Shown: positions 1-10,871, counted from the first letter of the stretch. The stretch: 64,000 nucleotides of DNA from Phymorhynchus buccinoides (GCA_017654935.2 CM065698.1:39755739-39819738), one strand, 5' to 3'. The notes: a model not told the origin generated them from the sequence alone. Translations and numbers: made by a program.

Positions 1-125
1 AATGGCTATAAATGTGCCAATTCACTCCATCTTTATCATCTTTGTCTGGAATGGCTATAAATGTGCCACTCCATCTTTATCACCTTTCTGTCTGGAACGG
101 CTATAAATGTGCCAATTCACTATTT
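1..125. repeat. ~50-bp tandem repeat, 2.4 copies
   Basis: AATGGCTATAAATGTGCCA recurs at 1, 50 and 98, followed each time by a CTCCATCTTTATCA-type stretch or the shared TTCAC. It is inside a LIG3 intron. Confidence 0.7.
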
Positions 126-216
126 CAGCGATCGCGGCAGGAACTTTCAAAACAAGTTCCATCAGCGTTAATTCCCCCAACAACCAGTACCTAAACCAAT
201 GAAAACCACAGAAATT

Positions 217-531
217 GACTTCTTTTTCTTCTGCGTTACCGGGCCATATGGTCATAATGGGTGAGGTATGTATGTGTCCGGTTTTCAGTTTTCACTGGTC
301 TCCCTGCTGCATGCAGCTGACACATTCCGATTTTGGAGGAGTTCAAAGCAGAAAAATATGTGGGAGATTTTATTGAAAAAAGTCAGGAGAATGGGCCAAT
401 AAGTCAAAAAAATAGTAGATGAGGAAAAGGCAGTCAAAGAGAGTGATACATTAGAGGAAGTTGCTAGCACAGAACTTCCAGAAGGTGGGGGAACTACTTG
501 TACTGAAGGACCCCTCTGTATCCCCACGGGG
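217..531 (-). mobile_element. GAA-tailed SINE-like element, 5'-truncated copy
   Basis: Same family as 44,819-45,194 and 51,938-52,325, in minus orientation with its simple tail at the low-coordinate end. It is flanked by the 9-bp direct repeat ACAGAAATT at 208-216 and 532-540. Confidence 0.75.
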
Positions 532-577
532 ACAGAAATTAACAATATCAAAGCCTCTGTTAAAAACCATTTGTCAG

Positions 578-1130
578 TACAGTCGACCCCCTCTTTTAAG
601 ACCTTCAAAAAATCTTGAAAAATCGGTCATAAATCAGGGGTGACCAAAACAATGCACTCACTACACCGTATGACACACAGCACAAGCATATATATGTCTC
701 CTCACTACTTTCACCCTTTGCTCAAGAGTGAGCGTCACACGTTTCCTTTTTTTACCCACATCGCTACACTGTGCTTTCTCCGCCATTCTTGAATGAAACA
801 TCCGGAGTAGCGCGGCTTGAATTAGTGCAGAGAAATCTCGCGAGATCGGACCCTCGCGAGATTGACATTGGCTAACAACAGTGGTACCCCAGCTGTGTGT
901 CGGCTCGAACTGAGGCCGAGAAGGATAGATATACGTTTTTGCGACTGATAATTGTCAGAATGTGTTGCATCGGTCGTAAAATCAACAAGATTTACGGTCG
1001 TAAAACGCGTTAGAGGGGGAGTCGTAAATGAGGAGGCAAGTTTTGAAGAAAAACGATCCGTCATTCATATTTCGGTCTTAAAAGAGGGAGGTCGTAAATC
1101 AGGGGGCCGTTCGTGAGGGGGTCGACTGTA
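578..1130. mobile_element. Mariner/pogo-type MITE with TA target
   Basis: The ends read TACAGTCGACCCCCTC and GAGGGGGTCGACTGTA, an exact inverted pair that starts and ends at TA. The subterminal TTTTAAGACC / GGTCTTAAAAG also pairs. No transposase frame is present. It lies downstream of LIG3 exon 2. Confidence 0.75.
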
Positions 1131-1269
1131 CTAGCAAAAATTCATCAAACCCTGGGATTGACAGTCAATTTCTAAAAATTTCAGTATTTTCGTTTTGATG
1201 TAAGTATTTTACTGGCAATTACCAGTCAACATGATCAGTGTATCTGTAGATAAAACAAAGCCTTCTCAC

Positions 1270-1389
1270 CATCCATAGCAGGCGCTTTCTTTGGAGATGG
1301 GCTTCCTTTGGGGGGTGAGAGAGGCAACTTGCTTTGCACAGCCGCTTTCTTCTTCTTGGGAGTTGTTGTGTTGCTCTTCGACTGGAAAT
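1270..1389 (-). CDS. LIG3: DNA ligase III, coding exon 2 (basic linker)
   Basis: Second LIG3 coding exon, 120 bp. The acceptor is TGTGCAG at 1,390-1,396 and the donor is G|GTGAGA at 1,269. Phase 1 is kept on both sides. It encodes DFQSKSNTTTPKKKKAAVQ followed by a Ser/Pro/Lys-rich stretch. This matches the vertebrate segment just after the zinc finger, where TPKKK and a following Val-Gln are conserved. The segment is a flexible basic linker between the zinc finger and the DNA-binding/catalytic domains. I found no third exon between 1 and 1,269, so the next exon is presumably beyond the window edge. Confidence 0.85.
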
Positions 1390-1546
1390 CTGCACACGTC
1401 ACCGCTAAATCAGTGTGATAGTTTAGTTTTAATCCATTTAAAGTACAGTATGTCACAAAATAAAATCTATCTTATTTTATAATCAAATTCTTTTAGAAAG
1501 ACGGGCATGATGAATGATTAGATTGTGTGTCATATTCTAAAATCGG

Positions 1547-1928
1547 TGCATAATTCACAAAGATTCTGGGTCGAGATTCTCTAGCCGATGGTCACTGCGC
1601 GCATAACTGTTACACCAAAAGGTGTCTAAGAAACACTTTTAGAAAATGTTGGCGGAAAAATATTACAAGCTCTTGTCTGATTGGTCAAAAACAGTATTAT
1701 TTTAACAAAACTTTAATGGACCAATCAACAATGAACAACAAGAAATGTATTCACCCCATGCAAGTCACGTGATAGTTCGCCAAGAAATACTTTGGGAGTA
1801 GCCACAAAACGTTTTCGGCAAACGCCGGCAGAAGAGGTGTTTCTTAGTACCATTTTTGCCGATTTGCGCTCACGTTACGTAATGCAAGCCCTTGTGAAAC
1901 GGAACCCAGAATTCATTGTACCACACCT
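1547..1928. mobile_element. Inverted-repeat MITE in LIG3 intron 1
   Basis: The ends GGTGCATAATTCAC..TTCTGGGT and ACCCAGAATTCATTGTACC are imperfect inverted repeats. A second inner pair (GGTGTCTAAGAAACAC / GTGTTTCTTAGTACC) lies at 1,620 and 1,840. There is no coding capacity. Confidence 0.5.
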
Positions 1929-2057
1929 TTGTCCTTAGTGCTTGACAATGACTCCCACACAAGGAGGCATTGCAATGGCTCTAGTCGTAGCAATGCAGCC
2001 TTGGTGATTGCAGATGACCTGGTCTTTGGAGTAACTGGTCTTCGATGGTCATCTGCA

Positions 2058-2205
2058 TTAGAGTTTTAAAGACCCACCACGCCATGTGTATTTTCCCTCT
2101 TATGCTTGGAAGATGTCTTCAAATTTCTTACCAGCAATAAGAGGGAAAACACGTGAAAACGCTGATTTTCACACATTGGCGTGGAGGGTCTTTAAAGTGC
2201 TCATG
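2058..2205. mobile_element. Short foldback element in LIG3 intron 1
   Basis: TTTTAAAGACCCACCACGCC at the left pairs with GGCGTGGAGGGTCTTTAAAG at the right, and TTTTCCCTCTTAT pairs with ATAAGAGGGAAAA inside. It is a small hairpin MITE with no coding capacity. Confidence 0.65.
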
Positions 2206-2435
2206 TAGAGAGTGTAAATGTACCTGGGGCAAGGCATCTCCATGACAAACCAATTTCAGTTGAAACTCCCAAAATAGCAGTTCCCTCCACTACCCTCTGA
2301 AGCTCATTATCAGACAAGAATGAACACACACACACACAAACTCACTCACTCCTACACACAGACAGTAACATGTACCTCTCTCTCACTCTCACACACACAC
2401 ACAGACTTCTAATCCCCCCTATAAAAGCTACCCAC

Positions 2436-3030
2436 CCTCAATGAGCTGGTTCACCAGGTCCTTATCCTCCTGCTTCAGGTCCACGAACCCTTCCAAGTCG
2501 TCCGGCTCCTCAATCTTCTTCGTGGTCGCCCTGGCTCGCAGGAGGATCTCGAAGATGCAGCTGGGGTGGTGCCACTGCTTCATGTCTCCCCCATCGTCCC
2601 CGAAAGGATTGGCCACGACTTTGCCGATCCTCAGCGCCCCTTTGTCGATCTTCTGCTTGCACTTCTTGCAGCTGGAAGTCCCCAGCTTGGCGTAGCCTAT
2701 GATGTATCGGTTGTCGGCCATGTTGGAAAAGAATCTTCTTTGTGGTAGGCACAATACTGGTGGCACTAAATTTCCCTTTCCTTTTAGAAAATGGAAATTT
2801 TCTCGCAAACTTCCTGTCCTACAAACAGTTTTCTGCTGACTTGATGAAAAACAGCTGCTGTAATATTTCTTCTCAGTTTGAAAACAAAATTGTTCAATTC
2901 TTGAAGATTGTTGAATATTTAGGACACTAAGTGGCTGGAAACATATTTCAAGGAATGTTCTCTGGCTTGCCTGGACACCAACTCGAATGGAATATTGAGT
3001 GACTAGCCTCTGCCACCTTGGCAATGACAT
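2436..3030 (-). CDS. LIG3: DNA ligase III, coding exon 1 (mitochondrial leader plus PARP-type zinc finger)
   Basis: First coding exon of an ATP-dependent DNA ligase III, which seals nicks in base-excision and single-strand-break repair with XRCC1 in the nucleus and alone in mitochondria. The frame opens at an ATG at 3,030. About 103 residues rich in Arg, Ser and Phe and poor in acidic residues precede a second in-frame ATG at 2,721 (MADNRYIIGY). After that Met comes a PARP-type zinc finger with CKKC and HPSC ligand pairs, IGKVVANPF, GGDMKQW and RARATTKKIE, all closely matching vertebrate LIG3. The leader plus internal Met mirrors the known dual mitochondrial/nuclear initiation of vertebrate LIG3. 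The exon ends in phase 1 at a GTGGGT donor (2,435) and joins exon 2 to read LIEDFQSK, which aligns with the human protein without a gap. The catalytic core lies off the window. The family call is secure; the leader function is inferred. Confidence 0.93.
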
Positions 3031-3279
3031 TCAACTCAAGCCAGGTCAATGATGCTTTGTTGTTCAAAGAACACTCCACAATCACAGCTATTTCTGAAAA
3101 GAAAAAGAAAAAAGTTTGACCAAAAGATGTTAACAATGACAAAATGTGTCATGATAGCAACCCTAGCCTTTTCTAAAGACCTAACCCCTATAAAGCAAAA
3201 ATGTTGCATCCCATTCAAAATTTTAAATGAGAATATTTGGTGGGCGGTACGGTACCTAGCTAATCGAAAAATAACCTTG

Positions 3280-3305
3280 ATCGCTTCTCGGCCTTTTGGC
3301 TAAGA
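3280..3305 (+). ncRNA. U2 snRNA 5'-end fragment (pseudogene or element head)
   Basis: The sequence ATCGCTTCTCGGCCTTTTGG followed by CTAAGA is identical to the first 26 nt of metazoan U2 snRNA. The match stops before the branch-point recognition sequence (GTAGTA), so no functional U2 can be made. It could be a truncated retrocopy or the head of a U2-derived SINE. Confidence 0.75.
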
Positions 3306-3454
3306 CAGTGATTCAGGAACATAAATTTTTCTTTATACCCTGGTTGGTTTGTTCAGCCCGTCGTACATGGTGAAAGCCGATACGCGATGTTAAACTGAAC
3401 TTCCATACCTAGCTAAGACCTAAGTTGTACAGAAAATGAATTAAAGCAAAACCC

Positions 3455-4075
3455 CTGGGATTCTTGTTCTACTTCTAGTTCTGGTTCTATACATCGCAGA
3501 CACCACTTCTGACAATAGTCGCGACATAACTAGGAGGGTGTATACCTTATTAAAAAAGACAGAAGGAGAAAGACCTAAGTACTGCTTACCCTGGGTTAAG
3601 ACCATTAAGCCCCTCAGTTCAGCCAGGAACTGGGCAGGTCTAGGCCCCACTTCCAGAAGCAAGCAAGTAAAAAGAAAAAGCCTAGTGGCCTAGTGGTTGC
3701 AGGCTCAGATGATGATCTGGTCAGCGCTGATGAAAATGTACTAACAAAGCCTGCAGTGATAGTAACCTAGCTCAATTGGTTCCACTCCATCATTCCATGG
3801 CAGTCCGGATGAAGAAGGAGCTGCGATCTGGATCTCTGGATCTGGTAGGATACATCGCAGATGCCACTTCTGACGATAGATGTGACGGAACTAGGAGGTC
3901 CCATACCTTATTAGAAAAAGATAGAAAGGAGAAAGACCTACTGCTTACTGGGTTAAGACCATTAAACCCCCCAGTTCAGCCGGGAAGGCCCAGGCCCCAC
4001 TTCCAGAAGCAAGCAAAAAAACACACAAACTAATGGTCTAGTGGTCAGTGGACGCATGCTTAGATGGTGATCTGC
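3455..4075. repeat. Tandem direct duplication, unit ~365 bp, two diverged copies
   Basis: Copy 1 (3,455-3,745) and copy 2 (3,818-4,075) share CATCGCAGA.CCACTTCTGA, GAGAAAGACCTA.. and CCCCACTTCCAGAAGCAAGC in the same order. A related CAGCCAGGAAC..GGGCCCCAC block occurs near 53,870. Function is unknown. Confidence 0.65.
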
Positions 4076-4167
4076 GTTATTGCTCCGTTCTCACGTTGGG
4101 GACACAAAATCTGTGATGGTCGGAGTCAGGACTTTTTCTGCTGGAACAGCTGGAAGAAAGAATCAGG

Positions 4168-4576
4168 AGCCGCAGTAGCTCAGTTGGTAAGTCCAAGTCA
4201 CTAGCTCGTAATACGTCATGTTTGCGATGCACAGGTTCAAGCCCAGCTCGGTTCACAATGGTGTATCCTTGGGAAAGGCACTTTACTCCTATTTTCCTCA
4301 CTCCACCCAGGTGTAAATAGGTACCTGATGTCAGTTGGGAAAAAAGTCCTTCGGATGAGACTTTTCAAAAACCGAGGTCCTATGTGCGAACGCATGCACA
4401 AGATCTTGCGCACACGTTAAAGCCCATCCCACTATTTGGTATGAGTAGGCCGTGTGTGTCGGTGGGATGGATGACACTAATTCACATATCACGCATCCTG
4501 TGTGCTGTTAATGGTCTGAATGAAGACCGGTGAACGCGGGGCAGGATAAACATCCCCAACTGGAAGAAGAAGAAGG
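4168..4576 (+). mobile_element. tRNA-headed SINE with conserved central domain
   Basis: The head GCCGCAGTAGCTCAGTTGG has a pol III A box. GGTTCAAGCCC about 55 bp later resembles a B box. It is followed by CCTTGGGAAAGGCACTTTAC and CTCCACCCAGGTGTAAATAG, a block I recognise from SINEs spread across many invertebrates (the Nin-type domain, from memory). It ends in a GAAGAAGAAGG tail. Confidence 0.65.
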
Positions 4577-4803
4577 AAGCCCTCAGCTATCTTATGAGGT
4601 TGAGGCGTTGGTGCCTTCGTCTTTCCTCCAAGGGAGGCAGATCTAGATTCTTGAGCATGCCACTTACGCGTGCCACTGGTGACTCATGGGATCACATGAA
4701 CAGGTTGAAATAATGAAATAAACATAACTCACCGGCAATCAGTGAGAAGACCATTGAATCAATGGTTGATTTATGATTACTAGTTAGGAACCGTTAATTA
4801 ATA

Positions 4804-5650
4804 TTGACAGTCTTCCTGACAATTTAGGTCAAAATTAAATTAGTATTATCATGGTATAAGATCATGCACAGCTTCCAGCCTTCCAGTCTGTACATATATG
4901 TCACAGAGTGGTGAAAGTGCAGCAGACGACGCCTCAGTTTGCAAGCCAATCATTTGTGAAATCAATCATCAATCATGCTCATAGCATAGCATAGCATAAA
5001 TGGCACTATAGGCTATTTTGTTTAGCCTTTTGCCCTCTAAATATGTTTTTGATTTTTATTTGGTTTGGCTTCATTCACTGATGACTACTAAGGCATCTGT
5101 GTTTTATTCCTTTAAATCTGTATATTAACTGAATACATTTTGTTTTGGAAAAACTTGTCTATGATATTTTTGAATGAATTTAATGACTTTGCATTAACTG
5201 CTTCATCGGGAAGGTTATTCCATGCATTTATTACTCTGTTACTGTGTTAGTAAAAAAGTTGGGCATCATCCTGCTGCACAACTAGTATAATTAGCTGTTA
5301 GTCACATATTGAAAGACTCATATATTCCACAAATAGTGTGAATCTTTCTGATAAAAACCTAGACAACAAGGCAGCAGTAAACGTTAGACAGTAGATCGTT
5401 TCAGAGACAACATTTTGGAGGCAAACTTACTGTGTTGTCTTGCAAAACAAAGTGCACGCGTTGACAAATCCGAAGAAAGCAAAAGGGAAAGCACTCTTGT
5501 TTCTTTAAAATTTTAGGCGTCTGCTTAGAACTCCAAAGTAGACCTGTGGAATGGTTTAGGAGGAAGTTTGTAAAATTCTGTTCCCAAGTTCTTGTGGCAG
5601 AATATAAAGCCTTGACTGTAATAGACTAACTCATGGTAAAAAATAATAAA
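4804..5650 (+). repeat. Dispersed ~460-bp element, interrupted copy
   Basis: The flanks of this segment (about 4,804-4,975 and 5,300-5,650) match, in reverse orientation, the continuous segment 12,036-12,498 in the last TTI1 intron (for example GACAATTTAGGTCAAAATTA and ATAGTGTGAATCTTTCTGAT). About 320 bp around 4,975-5,300 is extra here and is probably a later insertion. Confidence 0.65.
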
Positions 5651-5810
5651 TATTTTTTAGCCTTACTGCAGTCGTTTTCACCAAACAGGTACTGTGTATC
5701 ACCACCAAATTACAGGTCTTACTCTTACTCTTAGCACTGAAAGATATACTACATGTACACCAATGTGACTAGAGCTTCACAGTTAGACAACAGGGATGTA
5801 AACTTTAGCT

Positions 5811-5890
5811 CTTCTTCTTCTTCTTCTACCGTTGAGTATCCACAATCATCAGTTTGATTTAATGATGCGGTCGAGGTCCGAAGTCGGGCA
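5811..5890. repeat. (TTC)n-tailed element end
   Basis: CTTCTTCTTCTTC followed by GTATCCACAATCATCAGTTT and GGTCGAGGTCCGAAGTCGG matches the host element split by the insertion at 51,938-52,325. Confidence 0.5.
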
Positions 5891-6013
5891 TCAAAAAGAG
5901 ACAAAACAAAACAACAACAAAAAAGCCCTGCTCACTCTCACATTACATTATTACAATGTTTTTATGGAGCACGGCTACATGCATCCTGCTGTTCATGATA
6001 GATGGTAAGCATA

Positions 6014-6014
<1 letters not shown>

Positions 6015-6060
<46 letters not shown>
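6015..6060. repeat. (CA)n microsatellite
   Basis: A pure CA dinucleotide run of about 46 bp. Open frames here are repeat artefacts. Confidence 0.9.
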
Positions 6061-6065
<5 letters not shown>

Positions 6066-6182
6066 ACTTTCTCTTTATCACTCTCTTTCTATATATACAT
6101 AAACACACACACACCCTCTCTTTCAGTCTCTCTCTACAAATGTTATAAACACACATATTCTCTCTCACTCTCTACATACAAA

Positions 6183-6345
<163 letters not shown>

Positions 6346-6424
6346 ACACACTCACATACTATATTCCCTATTAGTACTTTAGATATCATATTATTAAAAG
6401 GCAACGGCCGTGTGTGTTGTGTGT

Positions 6425-7020
6425 GAAACACAGAACGGGCCTTATAACTCCGCCGTTTTTCGACCGAATCGTTCAAATATGCTACCAGCAAATGGCAATG
6501 GCAATACGTGGCGATGGCAATCAAGGTGGCCGTGTCATTTGCGCGGTTAGGAAAAAGCGCGAAACGTGTATCCACCGGCCTCTTTGCGCCGGTGTCTCCG
6601 GTATTTCTGGACGGATTGCCTTCAAATTTGGAAGGTAGATGACCGGGGACAGTGACTATCTGTGTGCCAGACTAGAAGCGAATCGATCTATAAACGCGCG
6701 CGATATGCGCCGCTTCACCTTTTCACAAACCGCGGCCAAACGAGATCCGACATTAACTCGAAATTTTGAACATGCATGACCAGGGATAGTGACTATCCTG
6801 GTGCAAAATTTCAACAGCATCCATTCATAAACGCGCGCGATATGAGCCAATTTACATTTGTGCGGACCCGGTTTCCAGCCATCCACAACAAACACTTTAC
6901 ACGGAAACAACTCAGTACTGCGCGTGCGGGGGCAAGAAAAGGGTTGGAGAGCGCAGATTACTTTAGCGAGGTACAATATCGCGCTATTCACAGCTATTGT
7001 CTTCCAGCTCATTGATGTTG
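6425..7020. repeat. CpG-rich block with ~139-bp direct duplication
   Basis: GACCGGGGACAGTGACTATC (6,639) and GACCAGGGATAGTGACTATC (6,778) start two tandem copies that share ATAAACGCGCGCGATATG further on. The whole block is CpG-rich compared with its flanks. No conserved protein or RNA was recognised; it may be an unmethylated repeat or a relic element. Confidence 0.5.
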
Positions 7021-7154
7021 AGTATGAGGTTAACGCGTGCGCGTCTGTGTATGGGGTGGGGAGTAGGGTGGGTGGGGGGCGGGGGATGGTTGGGGTGGGG
7101 GGGGGTGCGGTGGAACGGGATGAGAGAGGACAAAAGTAATAATATATTTCGTGG

Positions 7155-7230
7155 ACCCGGCGAAACCGGTACTCAGCGTTACCGGTACTTGGCGTTACCG
7201 GTACTAGGCGTTACCGGTACTCAGCGTTGC
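7155..7230. repeat. ~20-bp tandem repeat, 4 copies
   Basis: GGTACT..GCGTTACC is repeated four times at about 20-bp spacing. It is followed by a (TA)n run and TTTATCC. Confidence 0.75.
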
Positions 7231-7509
7231 GCTAGTATATATATATTTATCCCCCTTTCACATCTTTAGGTGGTGCCAGTGAGGGTAAGCTTATTCTCTT
7301 TTTCTGTGTTTGTCTCTCGCCACATGTCAGTAATAATGAGCCCTTCTGGCCGTCCCAAGGGGGATGAGTCTAATGGCTTATATTACTTTCCTTTGTCAAA
7401 TAAGAGGCAAAATCTATTTTTGCCCTGCATTGTTGAGAGATCGAGTGAGACAGAGAGTGAGGTTCGCATTGCTAAGAAACAGCCTCTAAATGGAATGACA
7501 CCTGGTACG

Positions 7510-7650
7510 GTAATCATGAGTGCATCTTAAACAGTCAACACGGGTGGTAACATGCAAATTAGACTAAACTCCCAAAACGATTGGCTGTTTATGCTAATGT
7601 ACATGCTACTACCCATGTCATCGACTGTTTACGACGTACTCGTGATTAAC
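7510..7650. mobile_element. Foldback MITE, TAATCATGAGTGC family
   Basis: GTAATCATGAGTGCATCTTA and its complementary right arm ending CGTGATTAAC fold over the whole length. Related copies are at 58,512-58,656 and 61,186-61,284 (shared CAGTCAACAC.GGTAGTA and GATTGGCTGTTTA). Confidence 0.7.
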
Positions 7651-8344
7651 GTAACTGGAGTGAAGGGCTAAGGAGGATAACTCCATCTAAACAGCCCTTT
7701 ATGTCAACATTGTGGACACACATAAACACAATCCTTGTGTCACAGGCCAAGCGGACATCAGCGTGATTCCCCAGCACTTCACTGTGCGCTACGACAGCCA
7801 GGGCCTTGCCCTCCAACTCGCTCACAGTGCTGTGCCGACCATCAACCACACCATCCATCAAGGGCGTCACCTTCCTCCAGATTCGCAGGTAGGCAATCGT
7901 AAAGTTCACGCCCCTATTTCTATGCGCCCATCCATATTTACTCTCTGGAGGTGTGGAAGCTTGTGAGCAGTCCAACACCTGAAGCCATGGATACATCACA
8001 TCTTCAGGTTTCTACATGATGTAAGCAATAAAGCTGATGTTAAGAATCTGTGTTGAGATATGCTTCTTTTTTTTTTTACAGACCGAATTTTGAAAATAAT
8101 GTTGAAAAATCCATAGAAACACATTTCCTTGACCAAAACAATTTGTTAAAAGTCATATTAAAAATACATAACTCATCATTATTTTTCTTTTCATTGTTTG
8201 CTTTTTATTGCAGACTGACCGGCCCCAAGACTCAGCACCAGAGCAGACTGACCGGCCCCAAGACACCAGAGAAGACTGATTTGGCTACTGTGGGTCCAGA
8301 CCATCCTCGCAGAAAGCATCGTTTCAAGTGGCTGCAGCCATGTC

Positions 8345-8614
8345 TTGCGACAGAAAATGAAGCTGAAATCAAGTTTCCCCCTCTCTGCGAAGACACAGAG
8401 TGCGGACATGTTTTTACTGGATGATTTCTCCAAACAACTACATCCAGAGGATGGGCCATCAATGGAACCCGTCAGGATCTGTGGCGATGGAAATTGTCTC
8501 CATCGGTGTGGGTCCCTGCTAGCTTTTGGTGAAGAGGACCATCATATGGGGATCCGCATGCGGATTGCCTGTGAGCTGAGCTTGCACGAAGACCTGTACT
8601 TCGATGATGCCTGA
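8345..8614 (+). pseudogene. OTU-type cysteine protease fragment
   Basis: The frame contains RICGDGNCLHRCGSLLAF then GEEDHHMGIRMRIACELSLH. This resembles the OTU deubiquitinase core, in which the D-G-N-C motif carries the catalytic Cys and a following helix holds a bulky His-rich loop. Only about 50 residues match; the catalytic His region is absent. The frame ends at an inverted repeat (8,573-8,658) whose arms are the same coding sequence. A second copy (8,989-9,105) repeats NCFHRCGSLLAFGE. OTU domains are common in invertebrate transposons, so this is probably a relic element and not a host gene. Confidence 0.55.
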
Positions 8615-8686
8615 GGAAGGCATCATCGAGGTACAGGTCTTTGTGCAAGTTCAGCTCAGCAGTGGCGATGGAAACTGTCTCCACCG

Positions 8687-8988
8687 ACGTAGTGGCGCCC
8701 TCAAAGGAGGACCTCACTCACGCTGGCTCCGCGACTAAGATAATAGTGTCATCAGTAGGGGGCTTAGTAGGTAGTGTCCTGAACAGGCTCCACTGAAGTG
8801 ACTCAGCAGCAGTGCAGTGTCTCCTTGGTTGGTTGCCTCCTGACGGCCTAACATAGATTCACTCCACTGCTGGTCTCAGATTCTGCGACGAACAAACCGG
8901 GGTGTAGCTGCGAATTGGGATTCGGAATGAGCGGCGTGGAAACAACGCCACTGTATGACCCAGAAGATGGGACAGCAAAAAAAAAAAG
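8687..8988 (+). mobile_element. A-tailed retroelement inserted in the OTU relic
   Basis: About 302 bp ending in GATGGGACAGC and an A-rich tail. It is flanked by a 15-bp target duplication: AAACTGTCTCCACCG at 8,672-8,686 and AAACTGTTTCCACCG at 8,989-9,003 (one mismatch). The flanks join into a continuous OTU-like frame. Same family as 15,271-15,838 and 31,988-32,310. Confidence 0.8.
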
Positions 8989-9176
8989 AAACTGTTTCCA
9001 CCGGTGTGGGTCCCTGCTAGCTTTTGGTGAGGACCATCATATGGGGATCCGCATGCGGATTACCTGTGAGCTGAGCTTGCACAAAGACCTGTACCTCGAT
9101 TTCTGAGGAAGGCATCATCGAGGTACAGGTCTTCGTGCAAGCTCAGCTCAATGATGTGGTATGTTTTTGTAAAATA

Positions 9177-9346
9177 ATTTATTGGTTGTTGCATTTTGAT
9201 TTATGCAAGATTTCATTTATACTGTTGTACAATTTCGTTTCACACGTTTGATTAATGTTCTTTCAGTTATGTTGTATTTCTGTCATGTTGTTGCACCTAA
9301 AACCTGAATTTCTCTTTTGGAGATATTAAAGTATACTTGAACTTGA
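9177..9346 (+). mobile_element. Non-LTR retrotransposon 3' end
   Basis: Contains CTGAATTTCTCTTTTGGAGA then TATTAAAG and a short TTGAAC tandem tail, the usual architecture of CR1/Jockey/RTE-type 3' termini. No reverse transcriptase remains next to it. Confidence 0.5.
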
Positions 9347-9549
9347 ACAAGGCAATTTTTTAAAAAGAATGCGTTTATACAAGATAATATTTACATTTAT
9401 TGTCTGTTAGATTTATACAAAAGTTAAAGATGCTCTCCCCCTCCCTCCTGTGTATTATTTATGCATAGAAGACTTCTGTATTTTATGTCTTTTAACTACA
9501 ATTTATACTTTTTAAAGTATAATGTATGTTTTGATGTGTGTGTGTTGGG

Positions 9550-9582
<33 letters not shown>
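9550..9582. repeat. (TG)n microsatellite
   Basis: Short TG run followed by an A/G-rich stretch. Between 9,347 and 10,200 I see nothing else apart from A/T-rich sequence. Confidence 0.85.
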
Positions 9583-10426
9583 ATAAAGAGAGAGTGAGAT
9601 AGATCAAAAATACATGTGCCTTGGGGAAAAAAAGGGGGAAAAAATGAAGAAACAAAAACTAGAAGGCACAATTCAACAGTTCTTGCTGTTAATGTAATCT
9701 TTTTTTTTTCTTTTTCTTTTAAAAGAAGTTTTCCCAGGAAAAAATCATCAACAAGAAACAAAAGCACATTTTATCACTGGTTGACATTAGCCTGTAGACA
9801 GGGCCAATAGTAAATGAGAGCTGTACTATAACTGATATTCTACAGCATTGGAATATCATGTTACAGCTTACTTTTTTCGTGGAAGACTATGACTCTCGAA
9901 TGAGGGGGCTTTGCACTGGCTCTGGTGCTGCAGCCAAAGGGATTGGTTGGCCTTTGGGGACCTACCCCAACACCAACTCTCGTCCTCAAATCCATTGTCG
10001 GAAACGACAGACAGGCAACAACAACAACAGCAATTATCAACATCAATTGCCTCACATAAACAACAGACCATATAATATGTTATCAAGACATCTTTATTTC
10101 AGTAGACAAAAAGAAAAGAAATACCTAGGTATCAACCTAAATAGCATTGTGTAGCATGTGCACGCACACTACCACCATGTCCCACCCCACCACATTCTTA
10201 CACACACACACACACACACACACACTGCTTCCATGCATAGTCTTTTTATTCACCCATACAAACTCAAAGCACATCAAAACCAGGACTACAGTTTTCAAAA
10301 TTGTTCATCCACATGTTTAAGTCCGGCAAAATAAATGTTGCACATTCACAGAAAATGAACACATCAAAGCGCCTAAGCTGACATTAGAAATTAGAATAAT
10401 AATGCATAGTATTATAAAGCACCTTT

Positions 10427-10640
10427 AACCCGTTCACCGCCAGCCATTTTCCAGCGAAAAAACAAAATCTGTCTGTAATATTGGGCATTCCTCCATGACA
10501 TATTTAAAGTAAGGCTTATCCTTACCTCCCAAAATTAAGAGAATAGCGTCTTTGGATAACAGACCCTGATTTGATGCCTTTTAGTGACATGGGTGTTAAA
10601 TCATTGTGGTGCAAAAATGCGACGTTGGCGGTTTAAATAA
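10427..10640. mobile_element. piggyBac-type MITE, degraded copy
   Basis: The left end TTTAACCCGTTCACCGCCAG and the right end GACGTTGGCGGTTTAA match the intact copies at 12,516-12,757 and 37,283-37,528. The interior is also shared (CTTACCTCCCAAAATTAAGA). Confidence 0.7.
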
Positions 10641-10871
10641 GACTCGAGGCACTTGCATTCACTGAAACACATGCAAACGCAATTACATGAACCATTCTCC
10701 TGCATTCACACAGCAACAACAACAACAAAAACACCACCAATAAAGTCAGCAATGATTGGTTAATTTAACGTTAAAAATTCAGGAGGGCAAAGGCAAAGGG
10801 AAGATCTCACAAAATTAGACTGTAACAGCATTCTAGAAAGTTACATAAATGTCTGAAATCAAAAGCTCTCT

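Noticed and set aside
3280..3305. Functional U2 snRNA gene
   Set aside because: The match ends after 26 nt; the branch-site recognition, Sm site and 3' stem-loops are absent.
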